DNA of 64,000 bases from Myxococcales bacterium (GTDB taxonomy: Bacteria > Myxococcota_A > Polyangia > Polyangiales > Polyangiaceae): positions 248,001 through 312,000 of the forward strand of contig JADJQX010000006.1 of assembly GCA_016712525.1 (NCBI GenBank). The letters run 5' to 3'. This document shows positions 14,777 through 24,039 of the stretch, one piece after another (the stretch's first letter is position 1; the number at the start of each line of letters is the position of its first letter). A program made the translations under genes and the position numbers. Below the pieces are notes generated by a model. That model had not been told where the DNA came from and ran no database searches. It saw only the letters and a list, made by a program, of their open reading frames with translations.

Positions 14777-16762
14777 TTACTTCTTCGCGAGCTCGGCGTC
14801 GATCACGCGCCGGAACTTGCGGAAGGCCTGGGCGCCCGAGATGAACGTGCCGTTCACGACGAAGCCCGGGGTGCCCGAGATGCCGGCCGCCTGCGCCGTG
14901 GCCTGGTCGGCCTTGATGCTCGCGAGGTGCACGTGGCCGTCGAGCGCGCGCCCGAACTTGCCCATGTCGAGGCCCATGCTCTTCGCGTACCCCTCGAGCG
15001 CGGGGCGCTTCAGGCCATCGGGGCGCCCGTGCCCGTCGAAGATGAGCCCGTGCATCTTGAAGAACCCGGCCGAGCCCTTCTGCGCGCCGGCCTCGAGGGC
15101 GGCCTCGGCGGCGAGCTCCGCGTCTTGGTGGAACGAGAGCGGGAGGTTCCGCCACTCGATGCGCACGTCCTTGGGGTACGCCTTGAGGAGCTCGTCCATC
15201 GTGGGCTCGGCGCGCTTGCAGAACGGGCACTGGAAGTCCGAAAACTGCACGATGGTGACCTTGGCGGTCTTCGGGCCGCGCGAGTAGGCCTTCGGATCGA
15301 GCGCCACGGCCTTGTGCTCGACGGGCTTCGTCTTCAGCACCGCGGTCTTCTGGAGCTCCGTGTACACGGCCTCGGGGGAGATGCCGGTGGCCACGAGGGC
15401 CTCGGCCTTCTTGAGCTCGACGTCGATGAGCTCCCGGAATTTGTCGAGCGGTTGCGCGCCCATGAGCCTCCGGCCGTTCACGAAGAAGTGCGGCGTCCCC
15501 GCGGCGTCGACGTCGTCACCGGCGTCCTCGTCGGCGAACACGGCCTTCTTGTGCGTGCCCTGCGCGAGCGCGCGCTTCATCTTCGCTTCGTCGAGGCCCG
15601 CGGCCTTGGCCGCCGCGAGGAGGTCCGGGTCCTCGAGCTTGGGCTGGGCGTCGAAGAGCCGGTCGTGCATGTCCCAGAAGCCCGCGTCGCCCTTCTGCGC
15701 GCGAGCCTCACGCGCGGCGAGGGCCGCGGGGAGCGCGCGCTTGTGGAACGGCAGGGGCATGTCCTTCCACACGATGCGGAGCTTGTCGCCGTAGATCGTG
15801 CGGAGCTGCTGGAGCGTGCCCTCGATGCGCTTGCAGAACGGGCACTCGAAGTCCGAAAACTCCACGAGCGTGACGAGGGCCGTCTTGGGCCCGCGCGCCG
15901 GCGAGCCGTCCACGGGGACTTTGTAGGTCGCCGTGTCCACGGGCTCGTCGTCGTCGTCGTCGCGCGGGGCCTTGAAGGAGGCCTTGGAGGCCGCGACGTA
16001 CACGCGGTCACGCGCGGTCCCTGCCGCGACGAGCGCCTTGGCCTTCGCGAGCTCCTCGGTCACGACGGCCTTGAACTTCTCGAGCGGCTGCGCGCCTCCG
16101 AGCGAGACGCCGTTGATGTAGAAGGCGGGCGTCCCGCTCACGCCGATCTTGCGACCGAGCTCGATGTCGCGCTCGACGCGAGGCGCCCAGCGCCGGTCGC
16201 GGAGCCCGTCTTCGATCACGCGGCCGTCGGCGCCCACGGCCTCGGCGAGCCTGCGCGGCGAGTCGTCGTTGAAGCCGCCTTGGGCCTGCATGCGGGACTG
16301 GGCCTCGAACACGGCGCGCTGGTACCGGAAGAACGCCTGCGGGCCCATGAGCTCGTTCACGCCGGCCCCGGCCTCGGCGAGCGCGCGCGCGTGCGCGTGG
16401 AAATCGAGCGGGTAGTTTTTCCAGACGATGCGCACCTCGTCGTGCCCGAACGACTCACGCAGCGCCTCGAGCGTGTTCGCCGCGCGTGAGCAGAAGGGGC
16501 ACTCGAGGTCCGAGAACTCGACGATCGTCACGAGGGCCGTACGCTCGCCCTCTTGGGCGTCGTTCGCGAAGACGGGCACGGGCGAGTCGGCGTCGTCGGT
16601 CATCGCGACGCGCGGCGGCTCTCCCCGCGACGGATCCACGGCGAGCCCCGGGCCCTCTTTTTTGGGCTCGAGCGTGACCGCGGTGTTCCCCTTGGGGCCG
16701 CCGAAGCAGGCCGTGAGGAGCATCAAGAGGAAGACCAGGAGGCGGCGTTTCGCGATCGGCAT
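14777..16762 (-). CDS. Lipoprotein with three tandem DsbA-type thioredoxin domains
   Basis: A 661-residue protein. The signal ends in lipobox LLTAC (Cys 19), so it is membrane-tethered in the periplasm. Three complete DsbA/thioredoxin-like units follow, each with the active-site motif after a FSDxxCPFC strand: CPFCSR at 88-93, CPFCKR near 307 and CPFCKR near 512. Each unit also has an inserted helical domain and a cis-Pro loop (GVSGTPAFYING, DAAGTPHFFVNG, GISGTPGFVVNG). All six active-site Cys are present, so disulfide oxidase or isomerase activity on exported proteins is likely. Each unit resembles BdbD/DsbA-type proteins with the C-terminal GAQP..KF segment. The adjacent gene encodes the same architecture. 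No DsbB or VKOR partner is visible in the window. Confidence 0.92.
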   Translation of the reverse strand: MPIAKRRLLVFLLMLLTACFGGPKGNTAVTLEPKKEGPGLAVDPSRGEPPRVAMTDDADSPVPVFANDAQEGERTALVTIVEFSDLECPFCSRAANTLEALRESFGHDEVRIVWKNYPLDFHAHARALAEAGAGVNELMGPQAFFRYQRAVFEAQSRMQAQGGFNDDSPRRLAEAVGADGRVIEDGLRDRRWAPRVERDIELGRKIGVSGTPAFYINGVSLGGAQPLEKFKAVVTEELAKAKALVAAGTARDRVYVAASKASFKAPRDDDDDEPVDTATYKVPVDGSPARGPKTALVTLVEFSDFECPFCKRIEGTLQQLRTIYGDKLRIVWKDMPLPFHKRALPAALAAREARAQKGDAGFWDMHDRLFDAQPKLEDPDLLAAAKAAGLDEAKMKRALAQGTHKKAVFADEDAGDDVDAAGTPHFFVNGRRLMGAQPLDKFRELIDVELKKAEALVATGISPEAVYTELQKTAVLKTKPVEHKAVALDPKAYSRGPKTAKVTIVQFSDFQCPFCKRAEPTMDELLKAYPKDVRIEWRNLPLSFHQDAELAAEAALEAGAQKGSAGFFKMHGLIFDGHGRPDGLKRPALEGYAKSMGLDMGKFGRALDGHVHLASIKADQATAQAAGISGTPGFVVNGTFISGAQAFRKFRRVIDAELAKK

Positions 16763-16770
16763 GCTTCTAC

Positions 16771-16808
16771 AAAAAGGCGAACGCCCTCGCGGGGTTACCG
16801 GAGGGCGT
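16771..16808 (-). terminator. Intrinsic terminator after the second tri-DsbA gene
   Basis: Read on the minus strand, an 8-bp perfect stem ACGCCCTC/GAGGGCGT (plus-strand 16781-16788 and 16801-16808) is followed by TCGCC and a TTTTT run. It lies between the two tri-DsbA genes, so they are probably transcribed separately. Confidence 0.75.
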
Positions 16809-16851
16809 CCTGGGGTCGCGGCGCGGCTATCCGCCCCGCGTGTCGCTCACG

Positions 16852-18877
16852 TCACTTGGCCTCGGCGAGGGCGCGATCGATGAGCTTCTTGAACTTCGGG
16901 TACGGCTGCGCGCCGCTCACGAAGTACCCGTTGATCACGAACGCGGGGGTGCCGTTGATGCCGGCCTCGGTGCCGGCCTTGTCGTCGGCGTCGACCTTGG
17001 CTTTGTGCGTGCGGTTGTCGAGGGCGGCCTTGAACTTGGCCATGTCGAGCCCGAGCTCTTCGGCGTACTTCTCGAGCGCCTCGCGCTTCAGGCCGTCCTT
17101 CTCGCCTTGGTTCTTGAAGAGCTTGTCGTGCATCTTCCAGAAGGCGTCGTTGCCCTTCTGCTTGAGCGCCTCTTCGGCCGCCTCGCTGGCGAGCGGCGCG
17201 TCGGGAGTGCATCGGGAGGGGCTTGTGGCGCCAGACGAACTTCACCTTGTCGCCGTAGTTCTTCATGATCTCCGCGACCTGCGGCTCGACGCGCGAGCAG
17301 AAGGGGCACTGGAAGTCCGAGAACTCCTGGATGACGACCTTCGCGTCGGCCTTGCCCTTGAAGGCGGTGCCGGCGGGAGGAGCCGCGACGTTCTTCTTCT
17401 CCGGCTCGGGCGCGCCCTTACCGTCCTTGATGAGCGTGTCGTAGAGATCCTTGGCCGCGACGCCCTTCTTGAGCATGTCGTCGGTCTTCTTGATCTCCTC
17501 GTCGATGATCTTCTCGAACTTGTCCGCCGGCTGCGCGCCCACGAGGCGGCGGCCGTTGATGAACATGTGCGGGGTGCCGCTCGCCTGGACGTCGTCGGCG
17601 AGCTCGGTGTCGGCGTCGATCTCTTTCTTGTACTTGTGGGTCTTGATCGCGTCCTTCACCTTGTCGACGTTGAGCTTCAGGTCGGCGGCGACCTTCTCGA
17701 GGTCGGCGTCCTCGAGCTTGGGCTGCGACTCGAAGAGCTTGCCGTGCGCCTCCCAGAAGCCGGCGTCACCCTTTTGGGCGCGGGCCTCGAGCGAGAGCTG
17801 CGCGGCGGGCTCGGCGCGCGGGTGGAACGGGAGCGGCTCGTGCTTCCACACGACGCGGACCTTGTCGCCGTACTTCTCGCGGACCTGCTTGATGGTCGGC
17901 TCGACGCGCTTGCAGTAGGGGCACTGGAAGTCCGAGAAGATCGCGATGGTGACCTGCGCGTCCTTCTTGCCGAGGATGGGCGAGGTGCCGACGGGGACCT
18001 TGAAGACCGTCGTCGTGTCCTCTTTCTCTTCCTCTTCCTCCTTCGGGGGAGGCGCGTTCTTCTTGTTCTCCTTCGACATCTCGACGTAGACGCGGTCCTT
18101 GGCCGTGCCCGCGGCGATCTTCGCCTGGGCCTTGCCGAGCTCCTTGTCGATCGTCTCCTTGAACTTGTCGAACGGCTGCGCGCCCGAGAGGAGCACGCCG
18201 TTGATGAAGAACGCCGGGGTGCCGTTCACGCCGGCCTTCTTGGCGACCTCGTGATCCTCGTCGACCTTCTTCGCCCACTTGTGCGAAGCGATGCCCGCCT
18301 TGAACTGCGCCACGTCGACGCCCGCGTCCTTGGCCCACTTCTCGTAGCTGTCGGGCGAGAGCGACTGCTGGTTCTTGAACGCCGTGTCGTGGAACTTCCA
18401 GAACGCGTCGTTGCCCTTCAGCGCGAACACGCCCATGGCCGCCTCGGCCGCGGGCTTCGCCTTCTCGTGGAACGAGAGGGGCTCGTTCTTCCAGATGAGG
18501 CGCACCTTGTCGGGGCCGTAGGTGGTCTTCACCTGGTCGAGCGTGGGCTCCACGCGCGAGCAGAAGGGGCACTGGAAGTCCGAGAAGATGACGACCGTGA
18601 CGGGAGCCTCGCGCTTGCCCCACATGGGGTCCTTGCTCGAGACCGGCACGGGCGACTCTTCGTCGCTCCAGGTGGCGCCACCTTGGGCGTTGTCCGCCGT
18701 GATCGCGCCGCCCTGCTTGAGGCGGTAGTTGTCGTATCCCCACATCACGCCGGCGCCGGCCATGAAGCAGAGGATGAAGCCGATGATGGCCGCGCCGGTG
18801 TTCATACCGCCGCCGCCGGACTCGAACGGGTGCGCTTGCGGCGCAGCCTTCGCGTCCTTCTTTTCTTCCTTAGCCAT
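16852..18877 (-). pseudogene. Second triple-DsbA-domain protein, frameshifted in domain 3
   Basis: Paralogue of the neighbouring tri-DsbA gene, but with an N-terminal membrane helix (about residues 26-47, TGAAIIGFILCFMAGAGVMW) instead of a lipobox. Active sites are CPFCSR near residue 102, CPYCKR near 318 and CPFCSR near 523. Just after the third active site, at about 17206, the frame breaks. The reading frame carrying domain 3 continues (WKMHDKLFKNQG to the GTPAFVINGYFVSGAQPYPKFKK end at 16852) one frame away. Removing one base in the CACTCCCGAC stretch would restore LPMHPDAPL. As written, translation would give about 557 correct residues and then an Arg-rich tail ending at 16847. A sequencing error, a recent mutation or frameshifting would all fit. 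Confidence 0.8.
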
Positions 18878-19108
18878 ATTCTTGATTTCCTTTGGATAAT
18901 TGACGAGAGACGGGGCGCCCTCGGGGGCCGCGTGGTGCGCGGATCTCGAGGTGCGCCGAAGTGGGAGAGCGCGCTCGGCGCTCCTGTGCGCGGGGACCGA
19001 GCCGTGTCGGTCGCGGGCCGCGTGAGCGAGGTTCGATGCCCATCGGCGAAGGCCACGACGTCACGCGAGGGCGTGGCAGTGGACTTCGGGCTTAGGCGCG
19101 AGCTCGGC

Positions 19109-19564
19109 TCAGGCCGCGCGAGGGGGGCGCTCGACGGACGTGTGCACGCCCGCGCTGCCCGAGCGGACCTCGGCAGCGATGGGGACGAACAACGCCGAGG
19201 GCGGCGCGGGCGCGACTCGCGGAGGTGCCGGCATGCACGCCTCGGTGACCGAAGCCACGGACTCGATCGCGCCGCGTGGGACGAGCTTCGCGATGTCGAG
19301 CGCGGGGCCGTCGTCGTCTTCACCCGCGGCGAGCGCGAGCTCTTCGTCGTGGAGCGCGGGGGCGTTGGCGAACGTGGTCGCGCAGCGCATGTCGCAGAGG
19401 GGGGCTCGCGTCTCGGCGGCCACGTGGGTGGGCTCTTCGCCGCGTGGGCTCATGGGCGCCACGGCTGCGCTCGACACGAGCCGCACCACCGAAGCCTCGG
19501 CAGCGAACGCCGGCGCCGCGACGAGCCACGACGCGAGGGCGGCACACACGCCGAGCACGCGCAT
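19109..19564 (-). CDS. Small secreted protein, unknown function
   Basis: The ATG at 19564 gives a 151-residue protein with a clear cleavable signal peptide (MRVLGVCAALASWLVAAPAFA). A GTG at 19642 would add 26 residues before it and is less likely. The mature part is Ala/Pro/Glu-rich with three Cys and no recognisable domain. The preceding 230 bp (18878-19108, up to the tri-DsbA start) contain no gene I can support. Likely periplasmic; function unknown. Confidence 0.6.
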   Translation of the reverse strand: MRVLGVCAALASWLVAAPAFAAEASVVRLVSSAAVAPMSPRGEEPTHVAAETRAPLCDMRCATTFANAPALHDEELALAAGEDDDGPALDIAKLVPRGAIESVASVTEACMPAPPRVAPAPPSALFVPIAAEVRSGSAGVHTSVERPPRAA

Positions 19565-19749
19565 CAGCGCGAGGCGGAGCGCGCGGTGCCGCGCGATGCC
19601 CGTGCCCAGGCCGATGTCGAGGCGAGCCCTCACGCCGCACACTGTGCATCTCGGAGCCGGTCTCTGGCAAGCCGGGCGGCGACGAAACCTCGGGAGCGGG
19701 CCCGGAACATGCCGGCGCGGAAGGAGAAATCAGCTTACGTATCGGGCCC

Positions 19750-20682
19750 TTACGGGTCCACGGGCCCGTACTGACAGGTCTCGAACGGGGGTCGGCAGAG
19801 GCGGAGATCGGGGAGGGCGAGGCCCGAGCCTTCGGGGGCGTCGGGGCTGGGCTCACCGCAATAGGCGACCGTGTCGACCACGGAGTAGCGGCCCTCGGCG
19901 AAGCGAAGCGTGAGGATCTGCGCACCGACGTACTCGCCCGCGCCGGCGATGGCGTGCAGCAAGGGGAAGCCTTCGGTCGGGTAGCCGGGCACCTCGGTGA
20001 CGTCGGCCTGGAGCTCGAAGGCCCCGAGCTCGCGGGTGCATCCCTTGTAGGTGGCGACGAGTCGGCGGCGGCACGCGTCGTTCGCGCTCGGCACGTTGAC
20101 GAGCTGCTTCGTGGCGTCGAGCACCTCGATGCCGGGGTTGCATCCGCCCGTGGTCGGCGGAGGGCTCGTGATCGGGGTGATGCACGGAGGCGGCGGCACC
20201 TGGGTGCGCTTCGGGGCATCCTTCGGGGTGGTGACGACCACGGTCTCGGAGGGGCTCCCCCCGCCGCGGGTGTCGAAGGCGCGGACGCGGAGCTCGAGCC
20301 TGTCGTCGGGGCGCAGCCCGTGGATGGCGAACGTTCGATCGCCGGGGTTCGCGAGCCCGGCCCGAACGCCGCGGTCGCCGTGGACGGTGAGCACCTCGAA
20401 GCCGTTCACGGGCGCGCTCCCCGGAGGCCAGGCCCACGTGATCGCCACCGCGTACGGGCTCACGGCGCGGGCCACGACCCCGCTCGGCGCAGGAAGCGGT
20501 GGGCCGCTCGCGGCCGCCTCCGCGTCGGCGTCGGACGGGCCGGCATCCTGCACGACGAGGCTCGCGTCCGTCTTCGGCGGCTCGACGACGACGCTGGTCG
20601 TCTTGGCCTCCGGCCCGCGGCAAGCCACCCAGAGCCCGAGCCCGATCACGGCGACCCCGGCGGTCTTATGTGTAGAATGCAT
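19750..20682 (-). CDS. Lipoprotein with a fibronectin type III domain
   Basis: A 310-residue protein. The signal with lipobox GLWVAC is followed by an Asp/Ala/Glu-rich linker (about residues 35-65) and a fibronectin type III domain at about 65-150 (PSGVVARAVSPYAVAITWAW, NGFEVLTVHG, LRPDDRLELRVRAFD, GGGSPSETVVVTTP). The C-terminal half has paired Cys and a compact, probably beta-sheet domain ending PPFETCQYGPVDP. Fn3 domains in bacterial surface proteins mediate binding to carbohydrate or protein; the ligand here is unknown. It is followed on the same strand by no close partner. Confidence 0.82.
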   Translation of the reverse strand: MHSTHKTAGVAVIGLGLWVACRGPEAKTTSVVVEPPKTDASLVVQDAGPSDADAEAAASGPPLPAPSGVVARAVSPYAVAITWAWPPGSAPVNGFEVLTVHGDRGVRAGLANPGDRTFAIHGLRPDDRLELRVRAFDTRGGGSPSETVVVTTPKDAPKRTQVPPPPCITPITSPPPTTGGCNPGIEVLDATKQLVNVPSANDACRRRLVATYKGCTRELGAFELQADVTEVPGYPTEGFPLLHAIAGAGEYVGAQILTLRFAEGRYSVVDTVAYCGEPSPDAPEGSGLALPDLRLCRPPFETCQYGPVDP

Positions 20683-20708
20683 GCGTGCGCCTCGGCGAGG
20701 GCGTCGCG

Positions 20709-20984
20709 TCAGCCGCCCGTGGTCGCGTCGCGAGCGTCGGCGCCGGCGTCTTGGGGAGGCGCGACGGTGGCGTCGCGTCGAGGGGGCTCACCGCCGGCCT
20801 CGGGGGTGGGGAGGGGAGGGCTCGAGGCGTCCTCGAGCACCTCGATGACGTCGCCGGCGGCGTCGCTGGGGCTCCCCGGATCGATGTAGTCGTGGCACGC
20901 GGAGAGCGCGTTCGACGCCGCCATGGAAAGAGCCGCGACGGCTGCGAGCACGGCCCAGATACGGCCCCTCCATGCGCGTTTCAT
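20709..20984 (-). CDS. Small lipoprotein, acidic
   Basis: A 91-residue protein with a signal segment and lipobox-like NALSAC, then an Asp/Pro/Ala-rich unstructured tail. Its ATG at 20984 overlaps the TGA of the upstream PAP2 gene (ATGA), so it is translationally coupled to it. It ends 26 bp before the Fn3 lipoprotein start, so PAP2, this gene and the Fn3 gene may form one operon. No function can be proposed beyond a surface location. Confidence 0.65.
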   Translation of the reverse strand: MKRAWRGRIWAVLAAVAALSMAASNALSACHDYIDPGSPSDAAGDVIEVLEDASSPPLPTPEAGGEPPRRDATVAPPQDAGADARDATTGG

Positions 20985-21541
20985 GGGCTCACCGTATCAG
21001 AGGTCTTGTCCGGGTGGGGCGCTTCGCGTGACCTCTTTCGTGCCGACACCTTCGCGGCCACGAGACCTACGGTCGCGCCCAGGAGCGCGCCTGCGGTGAC
21101 GTCGAGCGGAAAATGCACACCGAGAACGACACGGGACAACGCGACGAGCGCCGCGGCCGTCGCCAAGAGCGCCGTGCGGAAGGGTCGCCTTCGGTCGGCG
21201 AAAAACGCCGCGAAACAGGCGCTCCCCGCGGCGTGACCGCTCGGGCACGACGGATCGTGGGGCGGCGGTAGGCCGAGCGCGCGGACGCCCTCGACGGCGA
21301 GGTAGGGGCGCGATCGACCGAGCCCGTGTTTGGCCGCGAAGACGAGCAGGGCGGTCAACGCGATCGCGGCGAGCAGGTGGAGCACGGTCTCGCGCGAGCG
21401 CCGCGAGAGCGCGAACGGCACGATGCCGACGAGGCCGTACCCTCCGCCGACGATCGACATGCCCACCATGAGGTAGAGCCAAGGAGGCGTCGGATCCGCA
21501 CGATAGACGAGAAAAAGCAGGCTTTCGTCGATGTCGTGCAT
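20981..21541 (-). CDS. PAP2-family membrane phosphatase
   Basis: A 186-residue polytopic protein with the three-part PAP2/lipid phosphatase signature: KHGLGRSRP (K-x6-RP), CPSGHAAG (PSGH) and SRVVLGVHFPLD (SR-x5-H-x3-D). Members remove phosphate from phosphatidic acid, undecaprenyl pyrophosphate or related lipids on the outer face of the inner membrane. About five hydrophobic helices are visible. It overlaps the downstream small lipoprotein start by 4 bp. The exact lipid substrate cannot be read from sequence; undecaprenyl-pyrophosphate recycling is one option. Confidence 0.9.
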   Translation of the reverse strand: MHDIDESLLFLVYRADPTPPWLYLMVGMSIVGGGYGLVGIVPFALSRRSRETVLHLLAAIALTALLVFAAKHGLGRSRPYLAVEGVRALGLPPPHDPSCPSGHAAGSACFAAFFADRRRPFRTALLATAAALVALSRVVLGVHFPLDVTAGALLGATVGLVAAKVSARKRSREAPHPDKTSDTVSP

Positions 21542-21609
21542 GCGCGTGTCCGCCTTCGGCTAAGGGATTCTGCCCCGAGGCGGTCCCCTTCGCCCGAGAA
21601 AACGCACCC

Positions 21610-22746
21610 ATGCCGAACGCTGCACCCGCCCCGCCCTCGCTCGCCCCGCTCCGCGCCGAGCTCGACGCCGCCGACGACGAGCTGCTCCGCGTGCTCGCGC
21701 GCCGCGCCGAGGTCGTCTCTCGCATCGCGGAGGCGAAGGCCCTCGCCGGGCTGCCCGTGCTCGACCGCGCTCGTGAAGAGGCTCACCTCGCCGCACGATG
21801 CGCGCGTGGAGCCGAGCTCGGGCTCGACGCGGGGCTCGTGCGCGACGTGGTCTCGCGGGTGGTGCGTGCGTCGCGAGAGGCGCAGCGCGAGTCACGGGCC
21901 GAGGTACCGAACGGCTTCTCGGTGGGCATCGTCGGTGGCACGTCGGGCATGGGCGCCTTCCTCGCTCGCGAGCTCCGTGCCGCGGGGCTCGAGGTCGAGG
22001 TGACCGGCCTCGACGCGGGGGCGCCCTCGGCCGACGTGGCGTCGCGTCACGATCTCGTAGTGCTGGCGGTGCCCATCGAGGTCACCGCCGACGTGGCCCG
22101 GCGTGTGGGCCCGCACGTGCGCGCCGGGGGCTGCCTCGCGGACGTCACGTCGGTGAAGCGCGCGCCGCTCGACGCCATGCTCGCGGCCACGCCCGCGTCG
22201 GTCGAGGTGGTGGGCACGCACCCGCTCTTCGGACCAAGTGTATCTTGCATGGATCGGCTGACGGTGGCGGTCTGCGAGGGGCGTGGGTCGGTTTGGATGC
22301 GGCGCCTCACGTCCCTCTTCGAAAGCCTCGGCGCCGAGGTCGTGCAGGTCGACGCCGAAGACCACGACGCGCGCATGGCCCTCTCGCAGGCCGCGATCCA
22401 CGCGAAATCGCTCGCGCTCGGGCACGTGCTCGCGGCGTATCCCGGCGGAGCTCCGGCGCTCTGCACCACGGCTACACCCCAGCTCCGCGCGGAGGTGGCG
22501 CTCGTGGCTCGCTTGGCCGCCGCGCCCCCCGCGTTGCTCGTGGGCCTGCTCTTCGAGAACCCGCATGCGCGCTCCGCCGTCGCCCGCCTCGTCGAAGAGC
22601 TCGCCCGGCTCTCGGACGCCCTCGCCTCCGGAGATCGGGCGTTCGTTGCGAGCCGGGTCGAGGCGCTCGCGGTGGCGCTCGGCCCGACCCTCGAAGGCGC
22701 TCGGGCGAGCTCCGAGGTGCTCCTCGAGGCCGCCGCCCGGAGCTGA
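21610..22746 (+). CDS. tyrA: Bifunctional chorismate mutase / prephenate dehydrogenase
   Basis: A 378-residue protein with the T-protein layout. The N-terminal AroQ-type chorismate mutase covers residues 12-95 (LRAELDAADDELLRVLARR, EAKALAGLPVLDRAREE). The prephenate dehydrogenase with an NAD-binding Rossmann motif (VGIVGGTSGMGAFLAREL) covers residues 102 to about 330, including VGTHPLFGPSV and the catalytic-region His. It converts chorismate to prephenate and then to 4-hydroxyphenylpyruvate for tyrosine synthesis. The fused arrangement is like enterobacterial TyrA. The C-terminal part lacks a clear ACT domain. It is divergent from the PAP2 operon and not in an aromatic-amino-acid operon. Confidence 0.93.
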   Translation: MPNAAPAPPSLAPLRAELDAADDELLRVLARRAEVVSRIAEAKALAGLPVLDRAREEAHLAARCARGAELGLDAGLVRDVVSRVVRASREAQRESRAEVPNGFSVGIVGGTSGMGAFLARELRAAGLEVEVTGLDAGAPSADVASRHDLVVLAVPIEVTADVARRVGPHVRAGGCLADVTSVKRAPLDAMLAATPASVEVVGTHPLFGPSVSCMDRLTVAVCEGRGSVWMRRLTSLFESLGAEVVQVDAEDHDARMALSQAAIHAKSLALGHVLAAYPGGAPALCTTATPQLRAEVALVARLAAAPPALLVGLLFENPHARSAVARLVEELARLSDALASGDRAFVASRVEALAVALGPTLEGARASSEVLLEAAARS

Positions 22747-22854
22747 CGTCGGGAGGCGCGCTCCCCGGCGTGGAGTTCGCGCTTGCCCGCACCCGAGGGC
22801 TCTGTTAGCCGCTCCGTCGGGAGGAGCTTCCGGGCCGCCGCTTCGGGAAATCAC

Positions 22855-23235
22855 ATGGGAACGTACGGCTCGTACCTCGTGGAAACGGTGGCCATGCTTG
22901 GCGTCGTCACGGCGATCGCGTTCGCCACGATGCTCCTCGCGAAGCGCCTCGGCGTAGGCCGCGCCCACGGCCCCATCGAGCTCGTCGGCCAGCTCCCGGT
23001 CGACGCACGCCGCGCGTTTTACCTGGTGAAGGTCGGCTCGAAGGTGTTCTTCGTCGGTGTGGGTGAAGGTGCGTTCTCGAAGCTCGGGGAGCTCACGGCG
23101 GACGAGCTCCCGGCCACGCCCCCGAAGGGCCCCGCCTTCGCCGAGCTCTTCTCGAAGGCCCTGTCCCGGCGCGCAGGCGCATCGGAGCCCGCGTCCTCGC
23201 CCGCGTCCGAGCCGCCGCGCGAGGAGCCCTCGTGA
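22855..23235 (+). CDS. fliO: FliO-like flagellar/type III export membrane protein
   Basis: A 126-residue protein starting at the ATG at 22855. One N-terminal membrane helix (ETVAMLGVVTAIAFATMLL) is followed by a small basic beta-domain (GPIELVGQLPVDARRAFYLVKVGSKVFFVGV) matching the FliO pattern of helix plus SH3-like segment, and a Pro/Glu/Ser tail. FliO helps assemble FliP into the export gate. Its stop overlaps the GTG start of the next gene, which is FliP-like, supporting the call. The weak primary conservation of FliO makes it less certain than the FliP assignment. Confidence 0.75.
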   Translation: MGTYGSYLVETVAMLGVVTAIAFATMLLAKRLGVGRAHGPIELVGQLPVDARRAFYLVKVGSKVFFVGVGEGAFSKLGELTADELPATPPKGPAFAELFSKALSRRAGASEPASSPASEPPREEPS

Positions 23236-23990
23236 CCTCGCGCGTTGCGCGCTTCGGGGCCGCCACCGCCATCGCGGCCGGGCTCATGTCCTTCGCCGCC
23301 CTGGCCTCGGCTGCGCCCGTCGCTCACGCCGCGCCGGCCGAGTCGGGCCGAGGGCTCTCGCTGGTCCTGTCGCTCGCGGTGGTGTCGCTCGTTCCGTTCT
23401 TGTTCCTGAGCCTCACCGCGTTCGTCAAAATCTCCACGGTGCTCCAAATCACGAAGAGCGCCATCGGCTCGCAGTCGGTCCCGTCGAGCACCGTGGTCCT
23501 CGCGCTCTCGGGGGCCCTCACCCTGCTCGCCATGGGCCCCACCGCCGAGACGATCCTCGCCCGCGCGGCCCCCGTGCTCGCCGAGAAGGGCGACAGCCCC
23601 GACGTCGTGGTGAAGGTCGTCGAGGCCTCCAAAGAGCCCCTCCGCGCGTTCTTGAAGGCCAACACGAGCGACAAAGAGCTCGCTCGCTTCGTCGAGGTCG
23701 CGCGCGCGTCGAGGCCCGAGGCGACCCGCGCCGAGGTCAAGCCCGACGACTTCCCCGTGCTCGCGCCCGCCTTCGTGGTCACCGAGCTTACCGAGGCCTT
23801 CGCCATCGGCTTCCTCATCTTCCTCCCGTTCCTGGTGATCGATTTGGTGGTCGCGAACGTGCTCGCCTCACTAAGCCTCCAGACAATGAGCGTTTCTCAA
23901 GTTAGCCTGCCCTTGAAGCTGCTCCTCTTCGTCAGCGTCGACGGGTGGGGCCTCTTGGCTCAGGCACTCGTCCTCGGTTACCGCCACTGA
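23232..23990 (+). CDS. fliP: FliP/SctR-family type III export gate protein
   Basis: A 252-residue protein with a signal-like N-terminus and four hydrophobic segments. The family blocks are clear: FLSLTAFVKISTVLQITKSA near residue 60, VLAPAFVVTELTEAFAIGF, LIFLPFLVIDLVVANVLASL and PLKLLLFVSVDGW near the C-terminus. FliP (SctR in injectisomes) forms the core of the export gate with FliQ/FliR. It starts with GTG overlapping the fliO stop (GTGA). No fliQ, fliR, flhB or flhA gene follows, so the rest of the machine must be elsewhere. Whether it serves a flagellum or an injectisome cannot be decided here. Confidence 0.92.
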   Translation: MTSRVARFGAATAIAAGLMSFAALASAAPVAHAAPAESGRGLSLVLSLAVVSLVPFLFLSLTAFVKISTVLQITKSAIGSQSVPSSTVVLALSGALTLLAMGPTAETILARAAPVLAEKGDSPDVVVKVVEASKEPLRAFLKANTSDKELARFVEVARASRPEATRAEVKPDDFPVLAPAFVVTELTEAFAIGFLIFLPFLVIDLVVANVLASLSLQTMSVSQVSLPLKLLLFVSVDGWGLLAQALVLGYRH

Positions 23991-24039
23991 CGCTCGCGCC
24001 CGCCCCTCGCCACTCGTGTCGCCCCGGAGAGTACTCATC

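Noticed and set aside
18878..19108. Possible small gene upstream of the second tri-DsbA gene
   Set aside because: Only short frames with no coding bias; I see nothing supportable in this 230-bp gap.
16553..19774. Very long open frame on the plus strand over the two tri-DsbA genes
   Set aside because: It is the antisense shadow of high-GC minus-strand genes with clear DsbA motifs. Its predicted residues are Arg/Ala/Gly-rich noise with no family features.
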